Source: Welwitschia mirabilis
Lineage: Eukaryota > Gnetophyta > Gnetopsida > Welwitschiales
Length of the DNA stretch: 64,000 nucleotides
Assembly: GCA_051453625.1 (NCBI GenBank)
Contig: JBOZIK010000001.1
Location: 83,260,344-83,324,343 of the forward strand
Direction: 5' to 3'
Shown here: positions 1 through 10,899 of the stretch, piece after piece
How positions within the stretch are numbered: the stretch's first letter is position 1
How the letters are laid out: each line of letters opens with the position of its first letter
Notes under the pieces: generated by a model
Told to the model about the DNA's origin: nothing
What the model saw: the letters and a program-made list of their open reading frames with translations, nothing else
Databases searched by the model: none
Translations under genes and position numbers: made by a program

Positions 1-90
1 ATCATAGGAGGAATTGTATTCCAGAATTTTATAACTAATGCAAAATCTATTTTCTATCATAGATTCTAGAATTTGAAAATCTTTTAAGGA

Positions 91-137
91 TCTTGTCGTC
101 CCCAATATCATCCAGACGATAGACCGGATGACAGACA
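91..137. repeat. Dispersed GTC-ATC/GATGAC motif copy
   Basis: A short block in which GTC/ATC-type words are followed by a GATGAC-type word (TCATCCAGACGAT, then GGATGACAG). Similar blocks recur in the LTRs and untranslated regions of the gypsy family further along, for example 7173-7215, 9258-9305, 13551-13593 and 28680-28725. Its presence here suggests that the first 900 bases belong to another copy of that family. Function is unknown. Confidence 0.5.
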
Positions 138-181
138 CACATCTGATACTTCACAGGTATTTTATTTAGTTTTTAAATTTT

Positions 182-865
182 TTAGAAATTTAGATTCAGA
201 TTCATTTCAGTTACACTTTTATCAGATACTTTCCTTNNNNNNNNNNNNNNNNNNNNNNNNNNNNNNNNNNNNNNNNNNNNNNNNNNNNNNNNNNNNNNNN
301 NNNNNNNNNNNNNNNNNNNNNNNNNNNNNNNNNNNNCCTCCAGTACGAGCAGAGCTGGTATCTTCAGCTGAGGTATCCGTAATGTCATATCTAGCTGTAA
401 TGCGTGCTTCTTTCATATGCCTAGTGTGAGAGTCAATTCGTTTCAAATATGAAAAAGCCTCATTTGGAGATGTTTCTTTTAGGGTTTTAAAAGGCGATTT
501 CTTCGAAGGAGTAAAGATATACATGTGAGACAAAGTCACACACCCAATGGGTGACAAAGGCTGAAGTGTCTCCAAAGAATGATGTATATTAACATAAGAA
601 TGATGAGATATTTTAGTGATAAACACAGAGTAGGGTAGAGCCTAGTTCTGTGGTACTCTAACTATGAAGCCATATTTTTTAATATTATGGCAAGAGCATC
701 AATAGAATGCTTAGTTTCTACCAAATACATCAAATATACCCTATAGCTTGAGGCCTTATCATGATGACTAGTAAAAGGAAGAAAATTATAAGTAAATATC
801 AAATGAATTAAGAAATATTTAGGAATCAAAAAAGAAGTAGATAAAGTATTTTTCCAAGTATGCAC
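182..865 (-). pseudogene. Degenerate Athila-like ORF fragment
   Basis: Reading the minus strand from about 865 down gives a stretch with a transposon-protein flavour: a region with the words LPFTSHHDKASSYRVYLMY, then a segment (VETKHSIDALAIILKNMA) that looks like the 'few-letter, Leu/Ile-rich, plant transposon protein / Athila ORF-1' family as I remember it. A second open segment at 337-626 reads IFTPSKKSPFKTLKE and ends at a gap of 100 N. The reading frame is broken between the two segments. The same class of ORF occurs at 29.0-30.3 kb and 31.0-31.7 kb, next to an LTR. No function can be assigned; such ORFs lie between pol and the 3' LTR in Athila-type elements. Family assignment is by eye and weak. 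Confidence 0.4.
237..336. other. Assembly gap (100 N)
   Basis: A run of exactly 100 N, the usual placeholder for a gap of unknown size. It interrupts the Athila-like ORF fragment. Confidence 0.99.
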
Positions 866-912
866 TTTACTGCAAATCTTCCTGGTGACTGTCTATTTTT
901 CTTCCATGGTGT

Positions 913-1635
913 NNNNNNNNNNNNNNNNNNNNNNNNNNNNNNNNNNNNNNNNNNNNNNNNNNNNNNNNNNNNNNNNNNNNNNNNNNNNNNNNNNNNNNNN
1001 NNNNNNNNNNNNNNNNNNNNNNNNNNNNNNNNNNNNNNNNNNNNNNNNNNNNNNNNNNNNNNNNNNNNNNNNNNNNNNNNNNNNNNNNNNNNNNNNNNNN
1101 NNNNNNNNNNNNNNNNNNNNNNNNNNNNNNNNNNNNNNNNNNNNNNNNNNNNNNNNNNNNNNNNNNNNNNNNNNNNNNNNNNNNNNNNNNNNNNNNNNNN
1201 NNNNNNNNNNNNNNNNNNNNNNNNNNNNNNNNNNNNNNNNNNNNNNNNNNNNNNNNNNNNNNNNNNNNNNNNNNNNNNNNNNNNNNNNNNNNNNNNNNNN
1301 NNNNNNNNNNNNNNNNNNNNNNNNNNNNNNNNNNNNNNNNNNNNNNNNNNNNNNNNNNNNNNNNNNNNNNNNNNNNNNNNNNNNNNNNNNNNNNNNNNNN
1401 NNNNNNNNNNNNNNNNNNNNNNNNNNNNNNNNNNNNNNNNNNNNNNNNNNNNNNNNNNNNNNNNNNNNNNNNNNNNNNNNNNNNNNNNNNNNNNNNNNNN
1501 NNNNNNNNNNNNNNNNNNNNNNNNNNNNNNNNNNNNNNNNNNNNNNNNNNNNNNNNNNNNNNNNNNNNNNNNNNNNNNNNNNNNNNNNNNNNNNNNNNNN
1601 NNNNNNNNNNNNNNNNNNNNNNNNNNNNNNNNNNN
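913..1635. other. Assembly gap (723 N)
   Basis: A run of 723 N. The start of the 5' LTR of the copia element probably lies in or just before it, judged from the spacing between the LTR start and a shared block in the 3' LTR. Confidence 0.99.
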
Positions 1636-2417
1636 GAAATTACAATGAATACTTAACTTTAAATATTAGCACATGAGAATGAAATCAAGTACTAAGAATA
1701 CATGAGTGAAAGGAACTTCTCATGAAAAATCATGATATTATTAGCAAGGATCTTACATTACTTTTATCATTTGATCTTGGATCTACATTAATATTATATT
1801 CATTCATACTCATAATAATAAAAACAACATTAAGAAGCTTAACTCTTCATCAAAGAAATATATTTAAGCTTCTTTTTGTTTTATACTCTTAGTTTACATT
1901 GTGAACTATTTTATTATTAAATATAGTTTTAAGTCCTTTTTTGAATATCGAAAAAAATTTAAGGTAGCCCTTGTAGGGGTGTGCATCTTAAGACTATACT
2001 TTTAGGAACTTGTTTTAGAAGACCCTTACAATTTTAGAGGTTCATGATGCAAATGTAAAAACCACTATTTCTTTAAGGGGAAAAATTATTGTCTTATAAG
2101 AAGGCTTTCACTATTATAAAGGTTTATGACATGCCTATGAAAACCACTATCCCTATGAGGCCGATAGAGTGCTACCTTGTAAGGAGGATCTCATTTCTTT
2201 AAAGGTTAGTGATGTGTGAGAAAGACACTATTTTCTTGTGGGTCAAGAATATCTAATGGTGTATGTAGAAGTGATTTTATATGTATGAACACATCCAAGT
2301 TAGGAAACCACATTATTTGATAAGGTGTTTTTTATTATACACTTTTATTTTGTAATTTGATTTAAATTTTTATTTAGTAGAACTCATTCACCCCTCTTGT
2401 ATAAGTCAACTATACTC
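1636..2417 (+). repeat. Probable 3' part of the copia 5' LTR
   Basis: The segment ends in a leader typical of plant Ty1/copia SIRE-like elements: a T/A-rich stretch, then CTCATTCACCCCTCTTGT and a primer-site remnant. A block near 1770-1800 resembles 18105-18150 in the proposed 3' LTR. The 5' end is hidden in the preceding gap, so LTR length is unknown, perhaps about 1.5 kb. The first 77 bases recur at 3037-3113. Confidence 0.45.
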
Positions 2418-2431
2418 AATTAGTAAGCTAA
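2418..2431 (+). other. Possible copia primer-binding site remnant
   Basis: The sequence AATTAGTAAGCTAA sits where a copia element carries the site for initiator Met tRNA (TGGTATCAGAGC). It can be reached from that site by G-to-A change and loss of a few bases. Evidence is mostly position, directly after the CCCCTCTTG leader. Confidence 0.35.
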
Positions 2432-2622
2432 TGTGTTAATTAAATAATATTATACAATAACTTGCTCATATTAAAAGAATAAATGAGAATTTTAGCCAAG
2501 GAAAGGATATCCTAAACATCATGCTTAGACAATGTAAAAGTCAACATTATAAAAGTATCTTAGGCTGTAATGAAGCCTTTACTAGTACTTTAGCATCATT
2601 ATTCAATAGATCAAACTACAAG

Positions 2623-2679
2623 TAAAGGTATGAGCATATAGCTTATACTAGTAATATTACTTATTATTATTACTATAAA
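2623..2679 (+). repeat. 57-bp block identical to 3978-4034
   Basis: This block is repeated exactly right after the N run that ends at 3977. A second block, 1636-1712, is repeated exactly right before that N run (3037-3113). The two blocks are 910 bases apart here and 864 N apart in the second copy. Confidence 0.95.
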
Positions 2680-3036
2680 GTAGATAAAGTATTAATATCT
2701 TGTATTTTAAATAAGATATGAACTTATACATCATGGATTCATGATTATGGAGACATAAGTATACTATATAGTAAAATTCAACAGAGTTTTGGGCAATTTG
2801 ACTACAAAAATTACAATATGAAGACATATAATTATTATTATATGTCTACAAAAGTAAGAATGTCTTATATCAAAGTTTGTATTAATTAAAACTAAATTAT
2901 GTGCTCGATGCCTAGATATTCTCTATCCATTATATATTGGTTACAAAGTTAAAAGGATATCTTTCAAGTTGAAATGATAAGATCTTCCTTGACTATATAA
3001 AGGATTGATGTTATGAATCAAACAAGAAATTTTTTT

Positions 3037-3113
3037 GAAATTACAATGAATACTTAACTTTAAATATTAGCACATGAGAATGAAATCAAGTACTAAGAAT
3101 ACATGAGTGAAAG
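3037..3113 (+). repeat. 77-bp block identical to 1636-1712
   Basis: Exact copy of 1636-1712 that ends at the start of the 864-base gap. It looks like an unmerged contig end or one edge of a tandem LTR duplication. Confidence 0.95.
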
Positions 3114-3977
3114 NNNNNNNNNNNNNNNNNNNNNNNNNNNNNNNNNNNNNNNNNNNNNNNNNNNNNNNNNNNNNNNNNNNNNNNNNNNNNNNNNNNNNNN
3201 NNNNNNNNNNNNNNNNNNNNNNNNNNNNNNNNNNNNNNNNNNNNNNNNNNNNNNNNNNNNNNNNNNNNNNNNNNNNNNNNNNNNNNNNNNNNNNNNNNNN
3301 NNNNNNNNNNNNNNNNNNNNNNNNNNNNNNNNNNNNNNNNNNNNNNNNNNNNNNNNNNNNNNNNNNNNNNNNNNNNNNNNNNNNNNNNNNNNNNNNNNNN
3401 NNNNNNNNNNNNNNNNNNNNNNNNNNNNNNNNNNNNNNNNNNNNNNNNNNNNNNNNNNNNNNNNNNNNNNNNNNNNNNNNNNNNNNNNNNNNNNNNNNNN
3501 NNNNNNNNNNNNNNNNNNNNNNNNNNNNNNNNNNNNNNNNNNNNNNNNNNNNNNNNNNNNNNNNNNNNNNNNNNNNNNNNNNNNNNNNNNNNNNNNNNNN
3601 NNNNNNNNNNNNNNNNNNNNNNNNNNNNNNNNNNNNNNNNNNNNNNNNNNNNNNNNNNNNNNNNNNNNNNNNNNNNNNNNNNNNNNNNNNNNNNNNNNNN
3701 NNNNNNNNNNNNNNNNNNNNNNNNNNNNNNNNNNNNNNNNNNNNNNNNNNNNNNNNNNNNNNNNNNNNNNNNNNNNNNNNNNNNNNNNNNNNNNNNNNNN
3801 NNNNNNNNNNNNNNNNNNNNNNNNNNNNNNNNNNNNNNNNNNNNNNNNNNNNNNNNNNNNNNNNNNNNNNNNNNNNNNNNNNNNNNNNNNNNNNNNNNNN
3901 NNNNNNNNNNNNNNNNNNNNNNNNNNNNNNNNNNNNNNNNNNNNNNNNNNNNNNNNNNNNNNNNNNNNNNNNNNNNN
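3114..3977. other. Assembly gap (864 N)
   Basis: A run of 864 N. Both borders repeat sequence found 1.36-1.40 kb to the left, so the missing bases probably repeat 1713-2622. Confidence 0.99.
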
Positions 3978-4620
3978 TAAAGGTATGAGCATATAGCTTA
4001 TACTAGTAATATTACTTATTATTATTACTATAAATGTGTTCATTATCATTTTTATTATTCTTTCAAATTCAAGATTAGATATGATACTAATAGTATCAAA
4101 AGGCCAAGAATCATGGTATAACATCTTGTGAATTTTAAACCTAAGAAGAAATAAATTCCAAAATCAAGATCATCTATTTTAACATAGATTTCATTATGAG
4201 TAGTGAAAAAACATGTTTGGTATGTTGTCAATGGATGTTTAATACATATGATTAAAAAAATGTATATATAGCTTTACTACCCTTATTGAGTAAAACAAAG
4301 AAGTGATAAGCTTTGATGAAAATATAGAGGCTCCAATTAGATGTATTAGAACAACTAGAAGAGGTAATCTGTCTTAGGTAAAAGATGTGTTTTATATAGA
4401 ATGATTACAACATAATCTTCTTAGTTTCAATCATTTATGTACTGTAAACGTTTTTTTAACTTTTACGAAATATGAATGTATCATTAAAGAGCATAAATCA
4501 AACAAGTTTATATTCATTAGCATTAAAAAATATAATATTTACATTACTATGTTACAAGATATTTCTAACAAGGGAACCAAGTTTTCATGAAGCACTACAA
4601 ATGAAAAAAAACTATGATAT

Positions 4621-6356
4621 ATGAAGCTTGATCATGTGAATAAGAACTTACTAAAGAATTTATCTTCAAAAGATATGATAAAGAGGACTTTTTAAGATTC
4701 AAAGCTTTAATGATCATATTTGCTAGACATCTAAAAAGAAAAGAAAAGAAGGATACAATTTGATAAGAAAAACTCTATCGCTACTTAATACCCCTTAGAT
4801 CTTCTTCTTTTGATATTATTGATCCTTCTTCTACTAAAAGTCTTAGTGAGAAAAGATATTATGTAACTATCATTGATGATTATTCTTACTTATTATGGAT
4901 AGATGCTTACACTTAAGAATGAGGAATTTAATAGATTTTTTAAGTTGTATATTAGTTTATAAAATTAAAAGGAATAAAAGATTAAGATAATAAGAACTAA
5001 TAATGGTATTGAGTTTAAGAAGCTAAGGTTAAAAGGCTTTTGTAGATAGTTTAGTATTCCTTCACTAATTCTCTACATCAAAAACTTCATAAAAAAATGG
5101 AGTTGCTTAAAAAAAAAAAAAAAAGAAGAGGGTTTCAAGTGAAATGGTAAAAATAATGATGCACATTGAGTAGATTCCCTTTCATTTTTAGATAGAAGCC
5201 ATTAACACTACATGTTGTGTTTCCAACTGAGTTTTGATAATATGCTTTACTTCCAAAGCCTTATAGGAACTTTGGTCTAGATGATTATTTCTTATATAGA
5301 TTGAACAATCCTCAAGTAACCCTTAATCATAATTAGATAGTAAGGAAAAGAAGAAATATTAAACTAATAAAGAAACCTATTCAAACATGATTAGACTAAA
5401 AAGAAGTCATTATACAAGTAACATCATTGATAGTCCATATGATAATATGTAGACTTCAAGCCATGCTAAGGAATTCAATGAATTCGTAGAATACATCTCA
5501 TAAGAAGAACCAAAAACTCTCATTGAAATAAAAAGTAATGAACATTAGATGCTAGTAATGCAAGAAGAACTTAACTAGTTTGAAAGATATGATCTCTAGG
5601 AACTCACTCTAAGGACATTCGATAAACGTATCACTAGCACATGATGCGTCTTTATAAATAAAACAAATAAGAATAATAATGTTTCAAAAACAATGTGAGT
5701 TTAGTAGCTAAAGGGTACAATCAACAAGAAGGCATAAATAAATCATTGTACTTTAGAACATATGAAGTCTATAGGAATGCTTTTGGCCTTTGCATGTGTT
5801 AAAGTATTCAGACTCTATTAAATGGATGTTCAGAGTGCCTTTCTAAATGGAACACTTTAAGAAAAGGTGTACATTAAGCAACTCAAAGGTTTTACTAACT
5901 CTCATAAATCAAATTAAGTTTATAAACTAAATATAGCTCTTAATGATTTCAAGGAAGTACCTAAAGCTTTATATGAGAAACTCTCAAGAAATTTAATATA
6001 AAATGAATTTAAAAGAGATACATATCATGTTATATTATCTATTAAAATAAATAAAAAAGATTTTCATACTATATAAATCTATGTAGATGACATCATTTTG
6101 GGTACCACTAACAAATTCTTATATAAGAAGTTTGCTATGATTATCTATAATAAATTTGAGATAAGCCTCATGGAAGAAATGAGATATTTCTTAGGATTTC
6201 TAGTTGTGAAACATAAATAAGCTATGTTGTTACCTCAATTTAAACATGTTAAAAATTTATTTCTAAAAGTATTAAAAGGTGAAAGATATTTTAATAAGCC
6301 AAAGAATGAAACTAGACAAGGATAAGTATGGTAAGAAGATTAACTAAAACCTATAC
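4621..6356 (+). pseudogene. SIRE-like Ty1/copia pol, 5' part (GAG-pre-integrase, integrase, reverse transcriptase)
   Basis: Despite stops and frameshifts, the domain order of a copia polyprotein is clear. At 4621-4690 MKLDHVNKNLLKNLSSKD matches the GAG-pre-integrase pattern (LGHxxxxxLxxLxxK). At 4855-4912 YYVTIIDDYSYLLWIDAYT matches the integrase core start (VTFIDDYSR). At 4979-5070 IIRTNNGIEF stands where IRSDxGxEF is expected, with catalytic Asp changed to Asn. Reverse transcriptase follows: MQEELNFER near 5560 (one stop), GYNQQEGI near 5715, MDVQSAFLNG at 5822-5851, and the active site IYVDDIILGTTN at 6077-6112, then FEISLMEEMRYFLGF. The segment ends KLDKDKYGKKI.NLY at 6308-6356, the linker before MIGSLLYLT. 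The frame resumes at 13832 after inserted element A. FEMSMMGEL-like wording and the long 3' region favour the SIRE/Maximus lineage. Not functional. Confidence 0.9.
6352..6356. repeat. Left target-site duplication TATAC of element A
   Basis: TATAC sits directly before the left LTR end at 6357 and is repeated directly after the right LTR end, at 13827-13831. Five bases is the usual duplication for a gypsy integrase. The copia reading frame joins exactly across it. Confidence 0.85.
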
Positions 6357-7446
6357 TAGTGTGGTATGTATTTGTGTAACCAATTAAGTTAAAAGGATTT
6401 TATCATAAAATAAATAGATATCTCACACAATACAATATGCTAATATGATTTGGAGTAGACTTGAAATGTCATATTCACATTGAAGACTATAAGACAAGAC
6501 ATGTATTACTTTGTAAAAGAATAATAAGAACTAAAAATAAAGAATAATGTAAGAAATAAAAGGTATAATGCAAATGTAAGATGTAACCTAATTTAACATG
6601 TCAAATGCAAAATGGAACTAATACTACTTTTTGAGCCTTAATAAAGGCTACTTTTAATAATCTATATCACCTAAGAAATTGTCACAAAATCAAGAGAAAC
6701 ATAAAATATAAGGGTTATTAAAGAAACTCACACATAAACATGAAAACATAATAATATTTTTATATTAAGAAGAGTAATAACATCTAGGTTACAAAATAAC
6801 TGAGCTTCAGTGAAGGATACACAACTATACACCAAAGGAATGTCTTTTTGCAAGACTCAAGATTAATCTTCTACCCTTTGATATCATGCCATAAGAATTT
6901 TTGGTGCAACTAAGATGAGAAGCAGAGTTGAAGGGGAACTTATTTATAATAACTCATAGTAGAAAAAGACAAATAGAAGGCATGGATAGGTATCCTTGTT
7001 TACATAAATGCAAGGGACGAAATGGTTATGAGTCATTATCAGAGTCAGTTACATGTCAATGTCATCCTAACTGTCATCTGAATAATAAGAGGAATGATAG
7101 ATTATTATAAAATATAACTTAGCAAGTAATTTAACAGATGACTCATTAGTATATGTGAGCATGCAAATGTGTCTTCGTCTTGCCTATCACAGAGATGATA
7201 GAGGGGATGATGATCTTCTTTATCACTTAATTTAAAGATAAACTTAAAATCTTTATTAATAATCCTCTTTAAAAGATCTATGCATCAGAATGTGCCTTTA
7301 ATATATCAAATTTGGGTAAGAATTAAACATTTTCAAGATTTTTTATCATATCTTTAAAATCCATAGAATTGCACTTAAACCTGTTAAAATTCCTACACAA
7401 AAACTCACAAAACTCCATCAAATAATCAAAAATTGGTAGTGCAACA
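6357..7446 (-). repeat. 3' LTR of element A
   Basis: Aligns along its length with 12743-13826. On the minus strand it starts TGTTGCACTACCAATTT at 7446. The far end reads TAGTGTGG on the plus strand, a decayed TG. A TATA-like region (minus strand of TATTTATAATA, 6941-6951) lies about 500 bases in and is followed by GTTCCCC, as in the other LTRs of the family. The GATGAC-type motif is at 7173-7215. Confidence 0.85.
6941..6951 (-). promoter_or_regulatory. TATA-like box of the A 3' LTR
   Basis: Minus-strand TATTATAAATA followed by AGTTCCCC. The same word at the same relative place occurs in the A 5' LTR (13319-13330) and in B (18771-18780), which supports a conserved LTR promoter. Confidence 0.5.
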
Positions 7447-7461
7447 TAGTCCGCCACTTAG
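7447..7461 (-). other. Polypurine tract of element A
   Basis: On the minus strand the bases next to the 3' LTR start read CTAAGTGGCGGACTA. The matching site in B, 19281-19295, reads CTAAGTGGGGGACTA. Such a purine tract primes plus-strand synthesis and fixes the orientation of the element as minus. One G has become C here. Confidence 0.75.
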
Positions 7462-8552
7462 ATTCTATCAGTCCCTAATAAAAACCAAGTTAAAAACCAA
7501 AGATAAATCTGAAAGTTATAAAACAAACTTATAAAATACATCATATGAATAAATAACAAGTAATGCATAATGTGTATGAAAATTTTGAAAATTTATCTTG
7601 TGAAAGATCCAAATTAAGTTGAAAATTTTGAAAATTAGATCTGAAAATGGATCTCTAACACTGCCAAAGAAAAAGCAATATGTCCCATATTGGAAAATAG
7701 AGCAAAGATAGTAGAAAAAAATCAGAAGTCAAGTAAAAGAGGAAAACTTTAAAATGAAGTGCAAAGCTGAGAAATGTTAGTTTTAAAAAATATAGATCTA
7801 TAAAAATAATATTAAAAATAAAGAAAAATCTTTCATCATAAAAATGATTAAGAGCAGTGCTTATAATACCAAAAATAAAGTTTATTAAGAAAACATAATT
7901 AAGCAAGAAAGATGATTTTATTGAAAACCCAATAATAAAAACATAATGATAAAAAAATATGATAATGACTTTAAAATAACTAACCAAGCCACAAAAGAAA
8001 ACAAAAAGAATGGGTATAAGGTAATAAAAGATAACTTACCTATCTAATGTTTTAATCTAACAGACTCCTATAAAAAAGTTATAACATCACTTGATGTAAA
8101 AAATGCATGACTTAATAAAAAAATTCTATTCGATAAGGTAGTTCTTATGATGATACTAAAGATAAAATAAATGATTAGACCAAAAAATTGCTTAAAAATG
8201 AACTCACCTACCATAATCTCAAAACAAACATGCAAATCTCAAAAAACAAAATGAGCATATGGAATAGACTAAGAATTTAGAAAATAAGTAATGCTTCTGA
8301 TGACACCAGGAATGCCACTAATCTTATAGCCTTAAAGTTAAAGCTTTGTTATCCATGATGAGGAAAGTGCAACCACCATCACAAAAGTGAGGACCCATGA
8401 ATCATGGCCAACTAACCTCCTAGTGAAGTTTCCCTAGCTACCATTTTACACTGCTAAAGACTCCTCTTGAAAACATTTACCTTAATGTACTTGCAGTATG
8501 ACATCATGGTGATCACACTTTTTGAAACATGATAAATAAAACATTATGACTT

Positions 8553-8652
8553 NNNNNNNNNNNNNNNNNNNNNNNNNNNNNNNNNNNNNNNNNNNNNNNN
8601 NNNNNNNNNNNNNNNNNNNNNNNNNNNNNNNNNNNNNNNNNNNNNNNNNNNN
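8553..8652. other. Assembly gap (100 N) next to a microsatellite
   Basis: A placeholder gap that ends directly at a TC-repeat, which probably caused the break. Confidence 0.99.

Positions 8653-8697
<45 letters not shown>
8653..8697 (+). repeat. (TC)n microsatellite
   Basis: Nearly pure TC dinucleotide repeat of about 45 bases. The true length is unknown because it borders a gap. The Arg/Glu or Leu/Ser translations are low-complexity artefacts. Confidence 0.95.
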
Positions 8698-8699
<2 letters not shown>

Positions 8700-9587
8700 T
8701 TAGTTATGAAAACAAATACATGTTCCACATGACCAAACATTCCAAAAAATAAAGATGAAAGTCATAAGATATAGATTAAAAAACATTCTTAAACAATCTA
8801 AGATCCTTTCACCATTGAGAAAAAAATGCATCTTCCTTCAGATTAAATTTTATGAATGTGTGAATGTCTTAAGATTGGGTGAATCTAATCTTACCACCAA
8901 AATCCATAAGTCAAAAGACTAGACATAAAAATAAATACATTAGTCAAGTTTGAAAAATGATTAAGTAATATCATAATAACCTCCAAAGAAAAAAGCTAAG
9001 AAAAAATTCAATTAATTTGTTCATGTAATTCCAAATTTTGCATATTAACTTCCTAAAATTCTTGAGTATCCAACTTCGAAATCTCTACAGAGTTATAAAA
9101 ATGTATTTTCTCAAAATAATAGAAAATAAAAATCATGATTTTATTGACTATTATCCCACTTATCATCTTGATGATAGATAGGCCAACATATATAGAGAAA
9201 TAAAAAATTTATCAGAAAACACAGAAAATTATCAAAAAGCTAGAAAATTATCAAACCTAATTATCATCCTATCTATCATGGAGATGACAGATGAGATGAC
9301 AGATTTATTATTTCAGAAATAGAGATAGAAAACTATAAATAGAAATAAAAACTAAAAATGAGAAAAATGAAATTAGAGACTATAAAAAAGAAAGCTCAAA
9401 AGAAAATTACAAGGCAAGTAAATTTTATTTAGTTCCTAAATCTAAAACACACTTTTATTGAAAAGAAAGAAGGGAGAATTAAGGATCTATTTTGGTCTCA
9501 AAATTTTTAGAGAAACAAGATCCAAATCAAAAAAATGACTTGTTGATGAAACATAAAAGGTGTACAATTATTTCTATGTAAAATCAA

Positions 9588-10350
9588 TTAGATGAAGAGA
9601 GGAGTAATAGAAAGCACTCTATGATGCCACATTAAAGTGCAAATTTTGCAAGTCAAAGAGGAGAGAAATGGTAACTCTAGTAAAAAATTTTCATTAAATA
9701 TAAGAGTTTTATTTTGAGAATTATAAGGAAAATTATATTCAAGTCCATAAAAAACATTTTCATCCAAATTTAAATTATTATTTTCAATTTTTGGCTTGTG
9801 TAATGTACAATATCCCTCATAACCTTGCTTGAACAGTTGGAATTCATTACACTCTAAAGGTTGGATTTCTTCATCACTCTTAAGTTGGTGATCACAAAGC
9901 ACATGCTCATTTGATTTTATCTCTCTTTCTTTAAGTGGTTGATGCTGTATAAACAAAGTTAATTTGATGTTTTCATCAATGTTTATTTCATTACCTAAAT
10001 CTTTCATAGCTGCATTAAAGATTCTAATTATGAATGTTCTATTTTCAAAATGACATTTTATTGTTCCAGCTCTTGTATCAATGATGTAGTAGGATATTGC
10101 ATAAAAGGCTCTTCTTAGAAGTAAATTGTATCCTCCATTATGCTTAACTTCTATGATAATCACATCTATTGGGTAGCAAACCTCTTCAATTTGTATTACC
10201 AAATCTTTAATAACTCTTGATGATTTCTTAAGTGAAGTGTCTGCTAATTATAAGATAACTAAAGTAGGTTCTATTCTATCCTTCAAACTAAGTCTCTTAC
10301 AAATGTGAAGTGGCAAAATTTTAACACTCACTCCAATGTTTATTAAGGCT
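9588..10350 (-). pseudogene. Gypsy aspartic protease remnant plus unknown C-terminal extension (element A)
   Basis: Minus-strand reading gives ALINIGVSVKILP at about 10347-10310, which matches the retropepsin motif ALLDLGASVNLLP. The catalytic Asp codon is now Asn (codon at 10338-10340, a G-to-A change). It continues LADTSLK, VIQIEEVCYPIDVIIIEV and NLLLRRAFYAIS, matching the plant gypsy words LADRSxK, VDKFYFPVDFIVLD and ILGRPFLATS. From 9588 to 10202 there is an uninterrupted open frame of 204 codons. Its first 70 residues are protease and the rest (QHQPLKEREIKSNEH...) is not recognised. This extension is where reverse transcriptase would begin in an autonomous element. Protease activity cannot be expected. 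Confidence 0.8.
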
Positions 10351-10899
10351 TTTCTAATCTTTTATTTTTTCCTCTAAAGTAACATTCACTATATCTACCC
10401 TTAGATCTTTAAATTTGTGTAATACTAAATTTGTAAGGGATTGAACTAGAAATACTTTGATAGGGATGATTCATTCTTGTTCTTTATTATTAAATCTTTC
10501 TATAATTTTGAGTACTGTGGATTTTGTTACAAAAGTTTTTAAAATGATAAGTTTATGTTTACATTTTTCATCAAGGCTTTTAGGTATTTATTGAAAGTTG
10601 AATTGTTGTGAAGCCTATCAAGCCAAAGGGTGATTTGTTAAGAAGGATTTTTATTTTTCTTTTTGTCAAGAGAAGGGAAGTTGTAATCTTTTAATATCTT
10701 AATGTCCTATTTCTATTCTTGTTCATCATTTTTAACATTATTTTTAGAGGTGGAAGGTTCATTTGGAGGAGGATTTCTTTCTTGTCTAGTTATTGTAACA
10801 ACCTTATAATCTTTTCTTAGTTTATTTGGGTTTGGAAAAGGTTGTGTGGTTAATACTCTTAAAGTATTTAAATTGCCAAAATGTTTTGTTGAATGATGT
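10351..10899 (-). pseudogene. Gag-protease linker of element A
   Basis: No clean frame. It lies between readable gag and protease and should hold the nucleocapsid end of gag. I see no intact CCHC zinc knuckle. Confidence 0.4.

Larger units (their letters stand above)
2432..4620 (+). pseudogene. Copia leader and gag region, unreadable and gapped
   Basis: This stretch lies between the primer-site remnant and the first readable pol domain, so it should hold the leader and gag of the copia element. I cannot read a convincing gag. It contains a duplicated block and an 864-base gap. Bases 2680-3036 include a TATA-like ACTATATAAAGG near 2991 and could be an LTR U3/R segment, which would make the local order abnormal. 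Confidence 0.35.
7462..9560 (-). other. Long 3' untranslated region of element A
   Basis: No coding sequence is recognised. Blocks here are shared with B and with D: 8090-8160 with 20020-20110, and 8345-8455 with 20245-20345 and, inverted, with 51170-51290. The shared core around CCTAGTGAAGTTTCCC is one of the better-conserved non-coding parts of the family. It contains a TC-repeat next to a 100-N gap and two GATGAC-type motifs (9158-9185, 9258-9305). An Asn/Phe-rich open stretch at 7655-7987 is compositional. Confidence 0.6.

Noticed and set aside
860-4124. Long open frames of 260-340 codons over 860-1676 and 3093-4124
   Set aside because: They are almost wholly N. Ambiguous bases contain no stop codon, so the frames are artefacts. 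The same holds for 22324-22888 and 38574-39246.
8513-8752. Arg/Glu-rich and Leu/Ser-rich peptides near 8.6 kb and 23.5 kb
   Set aside because: Translations of the TC/GA dinucleotide repeats next to gaps; not genes.
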